Below, in pieces: positions 23,248-30,216 of a stretch of 34,030 nucleotides of DNA. The position numbers were made by a program, and so were the translations under genes. Position 1 is the first letter of the stretch. Every line of letters begins with the position of its first letter. This DNA is from Modestobacter excelsi (GTDB lineage Bacteria > Actinomycetota > Actinomycetes > Mycobacteriales > Geodermatophilaceae), in assembly GCF_005930495.1 (NCBI RefSeq), contig NZ_SJEX01000056.1, positions 1 to 34,030 of the forward strand. The letters run 5' to 3'. Below the pieces are notes generated by a model. The model did not search any database. It had not been told where the DNA came from and was given only the letters and a program-made list of their open reading frames with translations.

Positions 23248-23943
23248 GTGCCCCGGTCCGCCCGCTCCGCCACGCTCCGGGACGCCGTCGGGCTCGGCGT
23301 GGCCGTCGGCCTGTACGGGGTCGCGTTCGGGGCGGCCGCAGTGGGCGCCGGCCTGGACGCGTGGCAGGCGCTGGCCATGTCGCTGCTGATGTTCACCGGA
23401 GCGTCCCAGTTCGCGCTGGTCGGCGTGCTCGGCGCCGGCGGGGGAGCGCTCGCCGCGATCGGCAGCGCGCTGCTGCTGGGCACCCGGAACACCGTCTACG
23501 GCGTCCGGCTCGCCCCGATGCTGGCCCCGCGCGGGCGGCTGCGCCGGGCCGGTGCGGCGCACTGGGTGATCGACGAGACGACCGCGATGGCGGTCGCCGC
23601 CCCCGATCGCGAGCTCGGCCGGCTCGCCTTCTGGGTCACCGGCGCCACCATCTACCTGGGCTGGAACGTGACGACGCTGGTCGGCGCGCTCGGGGCGGGC
23701 GCGCTCGGGGAGACGGCGCAGGCCGCGCTGGACTCCGTCGTCCCGGCGGCGTTCCTGGCGCTGCTGTGGCCGCGGCTGCGGCGGGGTGCTCCCGAGGCCG
23801 GCGTGCAGCGCCGGGTCGCCCTGGGTGGTGCGGTCGTCGCGCTGGCGCTGACGCCGTTCGTCCCGGCCGGTGTGCAGGTCGTGCTCGCCGTCGTCGCGGT
23901 GGCGCTCGCCGGCCGGCCGCGGACGCGGGCGGTGACCCGGTGA
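23248..23943 (+). CDS. azlC: AzlC family branched-chain amino acid exporter, large subunit
   Basis: This 231-residue membrane protein is the large subunit of an AzlCD (BrnF-like) exporter of leucine, isoleucine, valine or their analogues. YGVAFGAAAVGAGLDAWQALAMSLLMFTGASQFALVG near the N-terminus is the family signature, followed by the NTVYGVRLAP and HWVIDETTAMA segments. About five or six helices are visible. GTG at 23248 was chosen from the leaderless -10 and family alignment. The long frame upstream is antisense to mrp. The stop overlaps azlD as GTGA. No Lrp-type regulator is next to it. Confidence 0.88.
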   Translation: MPRSARSATLRDAVGLGVAVGLYGVAFGAAAVGAGLDAWQALAMSLLMFTGASQFALVGVLGAGGGALAAIGSALLLGTRNTVYGVRLAPMLAPRGRLRRAGAAHWVIDETTAMAVAAPDRELGRLAFWVTGATIYLGWNVTTLVGALGAGALGETAQAALDSVVPAAFLALLWPRLRRGAPEAGVQRRVALGGAVVALALTPFVPAGVQVVLAVVAVALAGRPRTRAVTR

Positions 23944-24257
23944 GCACCGGGACGCTGTGGACGGTCGTGCTCGTCGGGGCGGCCGGCTGCTACCTGCTGA
24001 AGTACGCCGGGCTGTCGGTGCCGGCGGCCTGGGTCCAGCACCCCGCGGTGGTCCGGGTGGTCGACTTCGTGCCCGCGGCGCTGCTGGCCGCGCTGGTCGC
24101 GGTGCAGGCGGCCACCTCGGAGGGCGCGCTGGTGGCCGACGGCCGGCTGGTCGGTCTGGCGGTCGCGGCGCTGGCCCTGGCGCTGCGGGCGCCGTTCATC
24201 GTCGTCGTGCTGCTGGCCGGCGGCGCCGGTGCGCTGGTGCACCTGCTCACCGGCTGA
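23940..24257 (+). CDS. azlD: AzlD family branched-chain amino acid exporter, small subunit
   Basis: This 105-residue protein with about four helices is the small partner of AzlC. LLKYAGLSVPAAW, RVVDFVPAALLAALVAVQA and ALALRAPFIVVVLLAGG fit the AzlD/BrnE family. GTG at 23940 overlaps the azlC stop by 4 nt, so the two subunits are coupled. A hairpin follows 18 nt after the stop. Confidence 0.87.
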   Translation: MSTGTLWTVVLVGAAGCYLLKYAGLSVPAAWVQHPAVVRVVDFVPAALLAALVAVQAATSEGALVADGRLVGLAVAALALALRAPFIVVVLLAGGAGALVHLLTG

Positions 24258-24275
24258 CCAACGAGCTCCTCGTCT

Positions 24276-24338
24276 CGCCGAGTGACAGCCGAGCGTTGAA
24301 ACCGGGCGCCTCCGTCCACGCTGAGCTGTCACTCGGCG
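24276..24338. terminator. bidirectional hairpin between azlD and the DUF1003 gene
   Basis: CGCCGAGTGACAGC (24276-24289) and GCTGTCACTCGGCG (24325-24338) are perfect 14-bp arms. The loop of 35 nt adds an AGCGT/ACGCT inner stem after a small bulge. It lies between two convergent genes and probably ends both transcripts. Confidence 0.7.
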
Positions 24339-24398
24339 GAGGGCCGCCCGGGGTGGGGAAGACGTCCGGCGACCCCGTCGGGGCCGTGCTGCGCGTCC

Positions 24399-24932
24399 TC
24401 AGCTGACCGGGTCGGCCTGCTCCCGGCGCTTCTTCTTCTTGCGCTCCCCGCCGTCGTCCGCGCCGTCGTCGGGCAGCAGCCGGTTCAGCTCGCCGCGGAT
24501 GAAGTCGCGGGTGGCCAGCTCGCCGACCGCCACCCGCAGCGACGCGAGCTCGCGGGCCAGGTACTCGGTGTCCGCCCGGGTCTGCGCGGCCCGGCTGCGG
24601 TCCTCCTCGGCCTGCACCCGGTCCCGGTCGGCCTGCCGGTTCTGGGCCAGCAGGATCAGCGGCGCGGCGTACGCGGCCTGGGTGGAGAACGCCAGGTTGA
24701 GCAGGATGAACGGGTACGGGTCCCACCGCAGGTTGACCGCGGCGACGTTGAGCACGATCCAGACGATCACGATGACCGTCTGGACGGCGAGGAACCGGCC
24801 GGTGCCCAGGAACCGGGCGATCCCCTCGGCGAACCGACCGACCGCGTCGGGGTCCAGCCGCAGGAAGTCGCCCAGCCCGCGGCTGCCGCGGGGCTGGTCG
24901 AGCCGCTGCTCGGGGCGCCGCTCGTCAGCCAC
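24399..24932 (-). CDS. DUF1003 family membrane protein
   Basis: This 177-residue protein has two membrane helices (about 48-68 and 83-103) joined by NLRWDPYPFILLNLAFSTQAAYAAPLILLAQNRQ, the DUF1003 signature. The second helix is followed by a charged coiled-coil region and a Lys/Arg-rich tail (ERKKKKRRE). Biochemical function of the family is unknown. GTG at 24932 overlaps the CBS-gene stop by 8 nt, so the two are co-translated. The same pair is adjacent in mycobacteria (Rv1231c/Rv1232c region). The pairing suggests a shared role linked to divalent cations, which is inference. Confidence 0.82.
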   Translation of the reverse strand: MADERRPEQRLDQPRGSRGLGDFLRLDPDAVGRFAEGIARFLGTGRFLAVQTVIVIVWIVLNVAAVNLRWDPYPFILLNLAFSTQAAYAAPLILLAQNRQADRDRVQAEEDRSRAAQTRADTEYLARELASLRVAVGELATRDFIRGELNRLLPDDGADDGGERKKKKRREQADPVS

Positions 24933-26163
24933 GTCGGGCCCGCTCGCGCCAGTCCTCGGGCAGCAGGTGGTCCAGGACGTCGTCGACGCTGACCGCCCCG
25001 ACGAGCCGGCCCTGCGCGTCGACGACCGGGGCGGCCACCAGGTTGTAGGTGGCGAAGTAGCGGGTGACCTCGGCGAGCGGGGCCTCCGGGCGCAACGGCT
25101 CGAGGTCGTCCAGCGCACCGCTGACCAGGGTCGACGGTGGCTCGCGGAGCAGCCGCTGGATGTGCGCCAGCCCCAGGTAGCGGCCGGTCGGGGTGGCGGA
25201 GGGGGGCCGGCAGACGTAGACCTGGCTGGCCAGCGCCGGGGTGATCTCCGGGGCGCGGACCCGCGCGAGGGCCTCGGCGATCGTCGCGTCGTGAGTCAGG
25301 ATCACCGGCTCGCTGGTCATGATCCCGCCGGCGGTGTCCTCGGAGTACTTCAGCAGCTGACGGACCGGCTCGGCCTCGTCGGGCTCCATCAGCTCCAGCA
25401 GCCGGTCGCGGTCGACGTTGGACAGCTCGGCCAGCAGGTCCGCGGCGTCGTCGGGGTCCATCTCCTCCAGGACGTCGGCGGCCCGGCCCTCCTCCAGGGT
25501 GCCCAGGATGACGATCTGCTCGGCCTCGGGGAGCTCACCCAGCACGTCGGCGAGCCGCTCGTCGCCCATCGCCTCGGCGACCTCGTGCCGCCGCTTGATC
25601 GGCAGCTCCTGCAGCGCGTGGGCCACGTCGGCGGCGTTCAGCTCGCGGTAGGTGGCGATCAGCGTCTCGGCGCTCTGCCCGGTCTGCGGCAGCGCGAGCC
25701 CGCTCACCTCGTCCCAGGACAGCTGGCGGAGCTGGCCGCGGCGGCCGAGCCGGCCGGGCTCGGAGACCGCGAGCCGGGAGAGCACCCAGTCGCCGGTGCG
25801 GGTCTGCTCGATGGCGGCGTCGACCACCGTGGCCGGGCGGCCGGACTCGTTGATCGTGACCGACCGGTCCAGCAGCTCGCCGAGCACCAGGGTCTCGCCG
25901 GCCCGCTGCTCGAAGCGCTTCAGGTTCAGCGTGCCCGAGGAGAGCATCACCGAGTTCGCGTCCACGCCGGTCACCCGGCCCATCGGGACGAAGATCCGGC
26001 GCCGGGCGACGACCTCGACGATCAGTCCCAGCGCCCGCGGGGCGGCGGTGTCCACCCGCAGCGCGACCAGCACGTCCCGCACCTTGCCGACCCGGTCCCC
26101 GTTGGGGTCGAAGACGGTCAGGCCGGCCACCCGGCTCACGTACGCCCTCGTCACCGTGGTCAC
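24925..26163 (-). CDS. PRC-barrel, MgtE_N and CBS domain protein
   Basis: This 412-residue soluble protein joins a PRC-barrel-like N-terminus (GLTVFDPNGDRVGKVRDVLV, about 14-80), an MgtE intracellular N domain (about 170-285; DVLGELPEAEQIVILGTLEEGRAADVLEEMDPDDAADLLAEL) and a CBS pair (about 290-405). These are the Mg-sensing cytoplasmic modules of MgtE magnesium channels, but no MgtE membrane domain follows. It may instead sense magnesium or nucleotides for the overlapping DUF1003 membrane protein. GTG at 26163 lies 8 nt after TAGCCT, likely leaderless. Its promoter overlaps that of the divergent phzF-like gene. Confidence 0.85.
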   Translation of the reverse strand: MTTVTRAYVSRVAGLTVFDPNGDRVGKVRDVLVALRVDTAAPRALGLIVEVVARRRIFVPMGRVTGVDANSVMLSSGTLNLKRFEQRAGETLVLGELLDRSVTINESGRPATVVDAAIEQTRTGDWVLSRLAVSEPGRLGRRGQLRQLSWDEVSGLALPQTGQSAETLIATYRELNAADVAHALQELPIKRRHEVAEAMGDERLADVLGELPEAEQIVILGTLEEGRAADVLEEMDPDDAADLLAELSNVDRDRLLELMEPDEAEPVRQLLKYSEDTAGGIMTSEPVILTHDATIAEALARVRAPEITPALASQVYVCRPPSATPTGRYLGLAHIQRLLREPPSTLVSGALDDLEPLRPEAPLAEVTRYFATYNLVAAPVVDAQGRLVGAVSVDDVLDHLLPEDWRERARRG

Positions 26164-26171
26164 GGGGGCTG

Positions 26172-26181
26172 AGGCTACCGT
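26172..26181. promoter_or_regulatory. overlapping divergent -10 elements (CBS gene and phzF-like gene)
   Basis: The minus-strand TAGCCT (26177-26172, 8 nt before the CBS-gene GTG) and the plus-strand TACCGT (26176-26181, 7 nt before the phzF GTG) share the bases TA at 26176-26177. Both would give leaderless mRNAs from a 25-bp intergenic gap. Polymerase cannot hold both at once. Confidence 0.55.
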
Positions 26182-26188
26182 CGCCGTC

Positions 26189-27070
26189 GTGGTGGCCCCG
26201 GGAACCGACCAGCTCAGCTACGAGATCGTGGACGTCTTCGCGCCCCGCCCGTTCAGCGGCAACCAGCTCGCCGTGGTGCTGGACGCCGGTGACCTGACCA
26301 CCGCGCAGTGCCAGGCGCTGGCCGCCGAGTTCGGCTACTCGGAGTCCACCTTCGTCAGCGCGCCCACCACCGGGGACGCCGACTACCGGGTCCGGATCTT
26401 CACCCCGCGCACCGAGCTGCCCTTCGCCGGGCACCCCAGCGTCGGCACCGCGCACACCCTGGTCCGGCTCGGCCGGCTGCCCGCCGGCGTGCTCCGCCAG
26501 GAGTGCGGTGCCGGGGTGGTCGCGGTCGACGTGGACGGCGACGGTGCCCGGCTCACCGGCGGGACCGTGTCGCTGCAGCCCGGGCCGGACGCCGGCGCGT
26601 TGGCCGCCGCCCTGGGCCTCGGGCCCGCCGACCTCACCGGCCGGCCCGTGCACCTGGTCGGCTGCGGCATCGACTTCGCCCAGCTGGAGGTGCGCCCCGG
26701 GGCGGCCGAGCGGGCCGTGCCCGACCCGGCGGCGCTGGCCGACCTGCTGCCCGGCGTGCAGGGCGGCGTCTCGGTGCTCGAGTGGGACGCCGGCAGCCGC
26801 ACCGGCACCGTCCGGGTGTTCGCCGACGGGCTGGACTACGAGGAGGACCCGGCCACCGGTTCGGCGGCCCTGGGCACCGGCATCTGGCTGGCCGCCGAGG
26901 GGCTGGCCGGCGAGGGCGTCACCGACTACCGGCTCGCCCAGGGCGCGGCGGTCGGCCGGCCCTCGGAGCTGGCCGGCCGGGTCACCGTCGCCGACGGCGC
27001 CGTCGTCGAGGTGAGCGTGGCCGGCGCGGTGCGCCCGATCGCCACGGGCACCGTCCGCGTGCCCGGATGA
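26189..27070 (+). CDS. PhzF family isomerase
   Basis: This 293-residue protein has the duplicated diaminopimelate-epimerase-like fold of PhzF. YEIVDVFAPRPFSGNQLAVVLDA opens the domain. The catalytic acid is Glu52 in GYSESTFV, and RIFTPRTELPFAGHPSVGTAH and EDPATGSAALGTG complete the active site. PhzF of phenazine synthesis isomerises dihydro-hydroxyanthranilate, but no other phenazine gene is here, so this is a general PhzF homologue with unknown substrate. GTG at 26189 fits the leaderless -10. GTG at 26192 is the next option. ATGA overlap with the transporter gene downstream. Confidence 0.86.
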   Translation: MVAPGTDQLSYEIVDVFAPRPFSGNQLAVVLDAGDLTTAQCQALAAEFGYSESTFVSAPTTGDADYRVRIFTPRTELPFAGHPSVGTAHTLVRLGRLPAGVLRQECGAGVVAVDVDGDGARLTGGTVSLQPGPDAGALAAALGLGPADLTGRPVHLVGCGIDFAQLEVRPGAAERAVPDPAALADLLPGVQGGVSVLEWDAGSRTGTVRVFADGLDYEEDPATGSAALGTGIWLAAEGLAGEGVTDYRLAQGAAVGRPSELAGRVTVADGAVVEVSVAGAVRPIATGTVRVPG

Positions 27071-27993
27071 GCACGGACACGTCCGCGGCGCCGGCGTGGG
27101 CCCTCCACCGGCCGGGCGGCCGGGACGTCGGGCTGATGGCCATCGCGGTCGTCGGCGTCTCCTTCTCCGGTCCGCTCACCACGCTGGTGGCCGCCTCGTT
27201 CCTGGCCATCGCGTTCTGGCGCAACGCGGCCGGCGCGGCCGTGCTGCTGCCGGTGCTGCTGGTCCGCGAGCGGTCGGTCGTGCGTGCCCTGCGGCCCCGG
27301 CAGCTGAGCAGCTCGGTCGTGGCCGGGCTCTTCCTCGCCGCGCACTTCTCCACCTGGCTGCCGAGCCTGTCGATGACGACGGTCGCCGCCTCCACCGCCC
27401 TGGTGACGACGACGCCGATCTGGACGTCGCTGGCCGCCCGCGCCGCCGGGGTGCAGCTGCCCGCGCAGGTGTGGTGGGGGCTGGTGCTCGCGGTGTTCGG
27501 GGCCGCGCTGATCGCCGGGGTCGACGTCACCGTCTCGTGGGAGGCGCTCGCCGGCGACGGGCTCGCGCTGCTCGGCGCGATCAGCGCCGGTGGCTACATG
27601 CTGGCCGGCGCCCGGGCGCGGGAGCGGCTGAGCACGTCGGTCTACGCGGTCGTCTGCTACTCGACCTGCGCGGTCGCGCTGGCGGTCGCGGCGCTGGTCG
27701 CCGACGTGCCGCTGACCGGGTTCAGCGCCCGGGACTGGTGGCTGATCGCGGCGATCACCTTCTGCGCGCAGCTGCTCGGGCACACGCTGCTCAACCTGGT
27801 GCTCTCCTCGGTCGGCCCGACGGTCGTGGGGCTGGCCGTCCTGCTGGAGGTGCCCGGGGCGCTGGTCGTGGCGCTGGTGCTGCTGCAGCAGGCGCCGCCG
27901 CTGCTCGCGGTGCCGGGCATGGTCGCCGTCGTCCTCGGGGTGGCCCTCGTCGTCCGGGCCGGACGTCCTGCCCCGGAGGCCGAGCCGCTGTAG
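27067..27993 (+). CDS. DMT superfamily (EamA) transporter
   Basis: This 308-residue membrane protein has about ten helices in two EamA repeats, typical of drug/metabolite exporters. VVGVSFSGPLTTLVAASFLAIAFWRNAAGA in the first repeat and GHTLLNLVLSSVGPTVVGLAVLLEVPGALV in the second match the family. Its ATG overlaps the stop of the PhzF-like gene, so the exporter may move the product or substrate of that isomerase. That link is inference. Confidence 0.87.
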   Translation: MSTDTSAAPAWALHRPGGRDVGLMAIAVVGVSFSGPLTTLVAASFLAIAFWRNAAGAAVLLPVLLVRERSVVRALRPRQLSSSVVAGLFLAAHFSTWLPSLSMTTVAASTALVTTTPIWTSLAARAAGVQLPAQVWWGLVLAVFGAALIAGVDVTVSWEALAGDGLALLGAISAGGYMLAGARARERLSTSVYAVVCYSTCAVALAVAALVADVPLTGFSARDWWLIAAITFCAQLLGHTLLNLVLSSVGPTVVGLAVLLEVPGALVVALVLLQQAPPLLAVPGMVAVVLGVALVVRAGRPAPEAEPL

Positions 27994-28017
27994 CGGAGGC
28001 GGTGGTCGCCACGTGGC

Positions 28018-28023
28018 TACCCT
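28018..28023 (+). promoter_or_regulatory. -10 element (TACCCT) of the CoA-ester lyase gene
   Basis: TACCCT lies 36 nt before the GTG at 28060, giving a ~30-nt leader that carries a GAGAGG ribosome site. No clear -35. Confidence 0.4.
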
Positions 28024-28059
28024 CCGGTCACCCGCCGCTGATGAGAAGAGAGAGGCACC

Positions 28060-29013
28060 GTGGCCGAGCTCCGATCCCGTCGTTCCAACCTCGCCGTCCC
28101 GGGCAGCAACCCCCGGTTCCTGGAGAAGGCGAAGGGGCTGCCCGCCGACCAGGTGTTCCTGGACCTGGAGGACGCCTGCGCGCCGCTGGCCAAGCCCGGG
28201 GCGCGGAAGAACATCGTCGCGGCGCTCAACGAGGGCGGCTGGGGGTCGACGATCCGCACCGTCCGGGTCAACGACTGGACGACGGAGTGGACCTTCACCG
28301 ACGTGATCGAGGTGGTCGGTGGGGCGGGCGCGGAGCTGGACTGCATCATGCTGCCCAAGGTCGCCGACGCCGCGCAGGTGCAGGCGCTGGACCTGCTGCT
28401 CACCCAGCTGGAGAAGGCCAACGGCCTGGAGGTCGGCCGGATCGGCATCGAGGCGCAGATCGAGACCGCGCAGGGCCTGGTCAACGTCAACGACATCGCC
28501 TTCGCCAGCCCGCGGATCGAGACGATCATCTTCGGCCCGGCCGACTTCATGGCCAGCATCAACATGAAGTCGCTGGCGGTCGGGGCGCTGCACCCGGACT
28601 ACCCGGGCGACCCGTTCCACCACGTCCTGATGCAGATCCTGATGGCCGCCCGGGCGCGTGGGGTGCAGGCCATCGACGGACCGTTCCTGCAGGTCCGTGA
28701 CGTGCCGGCGTTCACCGAGGTCGCGAGGCGGTCGGCGGTGCTCGGCTTCGACGGCAAGTGGGTGCTGCACCCGGGGCAGATCGACGCGGCGAACGAGGTC
28801 TACGCCCCCGCGCAGGCCGACTACGACCACGCCGAGCTGATCCTCGACGCCTACGACTGGGCGACCTCGGCGGCCGGCGGCGCGAAGGGCTCGGCGATGC
28901 TGGGCGAGGAGATGATCGACGAGGCGAGCCGGAAGATGGCCCTGGTCATCGCCGGCAAGGGCCGGGCCGCCGGGCTGTCCCGGACCTCGACCTTCACCCC
29001 ACCGCAGGCCTGA
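28060..29013 (+). CDS. HpcH/HpaI-CitE family CoA-ester lyase (malyl-CoA lyase-like)
   Basis: This 317-residue TIM-barrel lyase resembles L-malyl-CoA/beta-methylmalyl-CoA lyases in length and motifs. VFLDLEDACAP (33-43), IMLPKVAD (96-103), the metal ligands Glu135 (EAQIET) and Asp162 (GPADFMASI), and GFDGKWVLHPGQIDAANEVY (the CoA-binding HP region) are present. It would cleave malyl-CoA or a methyl- or hydroxy- homologue to glyoxylate plus an acyl-CoA, or the reverse. GTG at 28060 follows GAGAGG. An acyl-CoA dehydrogenase gene 1.2 kb downstream suggests a shared acyl-CoA route, but no hydratase or mutase gene is in view, so pathway is open. Confidence 0.85.
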   Translation: MAELRSRRSNLAVPGSNPRFLEKAKGLPADQVFLDLEDACAPLAKPGARKNIVAALNEGGWGSTIRTVRVNDWTTEWTFTDVIEVVGGAGAELDCIMLPKVADAAQVQALDLLLTQLEKANGLEVGRIGIEAQIETAQGLVNVNDIAFASPRIETIIFGPADFMASINMKSLAVGALHPDYPGDPFHHVLMQILMAARARGVQAIDGPFLQVRDVPAFTEVARRSAVLGFDGKWVLHPGQIDAANEVYAPAQADYDHAELILDAYDWATSAAGGAKGSAMLGEEMIDEASRKMALVIAGKGRAAGLSRTSTFTPPQA

Positions 29014-29017
29014 GGGG

Positions 29018-29383
29018 CTACGGGGCGAAGGCGCCGTTGCCGATCGAGGCGAGCAGGGAGATCCACAGCAGCAGCCCGACGACGATGAGCGTCGTCGAGA
29101 TGCCGCCGATGATGATCGCGGCAAGGGTCACGCCGTCCCCGCCCTCGCCGGTCCGGCGCAGCTGCCGGCGGGCCACGATGCCGCAGACCAGCCCGGCCGG
29201 CGGGAAGACGAAGGTGAGCACCAGCGCGACGACCGCGAGCTGGTTGGTCGGCGGCCGCCAGCCGTAGCCCGGCGGGCCGTAGCCGGGCCCGTAGCCGGGC
29301 GGGCCGTACGCCGGTGGCGGGTACCCGGGGGGTGGGCCGTACGCGGGCGGCGGGTCACCGCGGTACAGGTCGTCCTGGCTCAC
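29018..29383 (-). CDS. DUF4190 domain membrane protein with Tyr/Pro/Gly-rich head
   Basis: This 121-residue protein has an N-terminal low-complexity region of repeated PPxYGPPGYG units (about 11-42), then two membrane helices (about 49-69 and 86-112) around GIVARRQLRRTGEGGDG, the DUF4190 pattern. Function is unknown. The disordered head may mediate protein contacts. GTG at 29383 is 16 nt after the stop of the upstream lipoprotein gene, so the two are likely one transcript. It ends 4 nt from the convergent CoA-lyase stop. Confidence 0.75.
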   Translation of the reverse strand: MSQDDLYRGDPPPAYGPPPGYPPPAYGPPGYGPGYGPPGYGWRPPTNQLAVVALVLTFVFPPAGLVCGIVARRQLRRTGEGGDGVTLAAIIIGGISTTLIVVGLLLWISLLASIGNGAFAP

Positions 29384-29399
29384 CGGGTCAGTGTGCGGG

Positions 29400-30095
29400 T
29401 CAGCCGCCGATGGCCGCGGCAGGCAGGGCCGCCATCCGGACGGCGATCGACCGGGCGGCGGCCGCGGTGGTCGCCGGGTCCTCGCCGATCAGCACCGACA
29501 GCACCTGCCCGCGGGCCTGCGCCGCGACGACCTGCGTGCTCCCGTCGGGGAGCCGGTACTGGACGACCACGCTGTCCTCGGCCAGCCCGTCGGCGGGTGG
29601 CCCCGGCTCGAAGGTGTACTCGTCGGCCGGGCAGCTCCCGAAGGCCTGCACCAGCTCCTGCACGGCGGTGGCCGCGGCGGTGGCGGAGTCGTAGGCGATC
29701 GCCTCGGACGAGACCTGCGGGGTGCGGCCGCCGTCCAGCCCGACCACCGGGTGCTTCGTCGTCCGGTGCACCTCGGAGGTGAAGGGAGCGCCGCAGATGC
29801 CGGCGAGGCTCGGGTTGTCGACCAGCGCGGCGCCCTCCGACAGCGGGTTGGCCTGCACCGACCAGCCGGCCGGCAGGTCGCCGGCGCGCAGCGCCAGCGC
29901 CAGCGCCGCGTCGGCCGGGGAGGTGGCGAGCGCCGGGTCGGCGGCCGCCTCTGCCGCTGCCGCGGCCGACGCCGCCGGTGGTTCGGCCGAGCCGGTGGCG
30001 GTCGCGGTGGTCCCCGTGGAGGCGCTCCCGGTGCAGCCGGCCAGGGCCAGGACGGCGGCCGTCACCGCGCCGAGGAGGACGCCGCGGGACCACAC
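29400..30095 (-). CDS. predicted lipoprotein of unknown function
   Basis: This 231-residue protein starts with a signal peptide and lipobox (LALAGC, Cys at 21), followed by a Ser/Thr/Ala-rich linker to about residue 65. The folded part is a sensor-like or PknH-ectodomain-like module with paired cysteines (GICGAPF and FGSCPADEY) that could form a disulfide, as in several actinobacterial lipoproteins. That family resemblance is loose. GTG at 30095 lies 7 nt after TACCGT, pointing to a leaderless transcript. The DUF4190 gene follows in the same direction. Confidence 0.72.
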   Translation of the reverse strand: MWSRGVLLGAVTAAVLALAGCTGSASTGTTATATGSAEPPAASAAAAAEAAADPALATSPADAALALALRAGDLPAGWSVQANPLSEGAALVDNPSLAGICGAPFTSEVHRTTKHPVVGLDGGRTPQVSSEAIAYDSATAAATAVQELVQAFGSCPADEYTFEPGPPADGLAEDSVVVQYRLPDGSTQVVAAQARGQVLSVLIGEDPATTAAAARSIAVRMAALPAAAIGG

Positions 30096-30102
30096 CCCAG
30101 CG

Positions 30103-30108
30103 ACGGTA
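30103..30108 (-). promoter_or_regulatory. lipoprotein-gene -10 (TACCGT), leaderless
   Basis: Seven bases lie between TACCGT and the GTG at 30095. The same hexamer and spacing occur before the phzF-like gene and the partial flavoprotein gene. Confidence 0.55.
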
Positions 30109-30171
30109 ACCGCCGGCGCTGTGCGCCCGGGGACGCCGGGCGGGCCACCGGAGCGGGACCCCCGGCTCGTC

Positions 30172-30177
30172 CATACT
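30172..30177 (+). promoter_or_regulatory. candidate -10 (CATACT) of the acyl-CoA dehydrogenase gene
   Basis: CATACT is one base from TATACT and lies 39 nt before the ATG at 30217. The leader includes GAGGAG. No -35 is evident. Confidence 0.3.
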
Positions 30178-30216
30178 CACCGGTGACCGAGGCACCGGCG
30201 TCCCGAGGAGCGAGCG

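Noticed and set aside
29236..29352. Possible short repeat array in the DUF4190 gene
   Set aside because: The periodic sequence is imperfect, in frame, and encodes PPxYGPPGYG units. It is protein low complexity, not a CRISPR or satellite.
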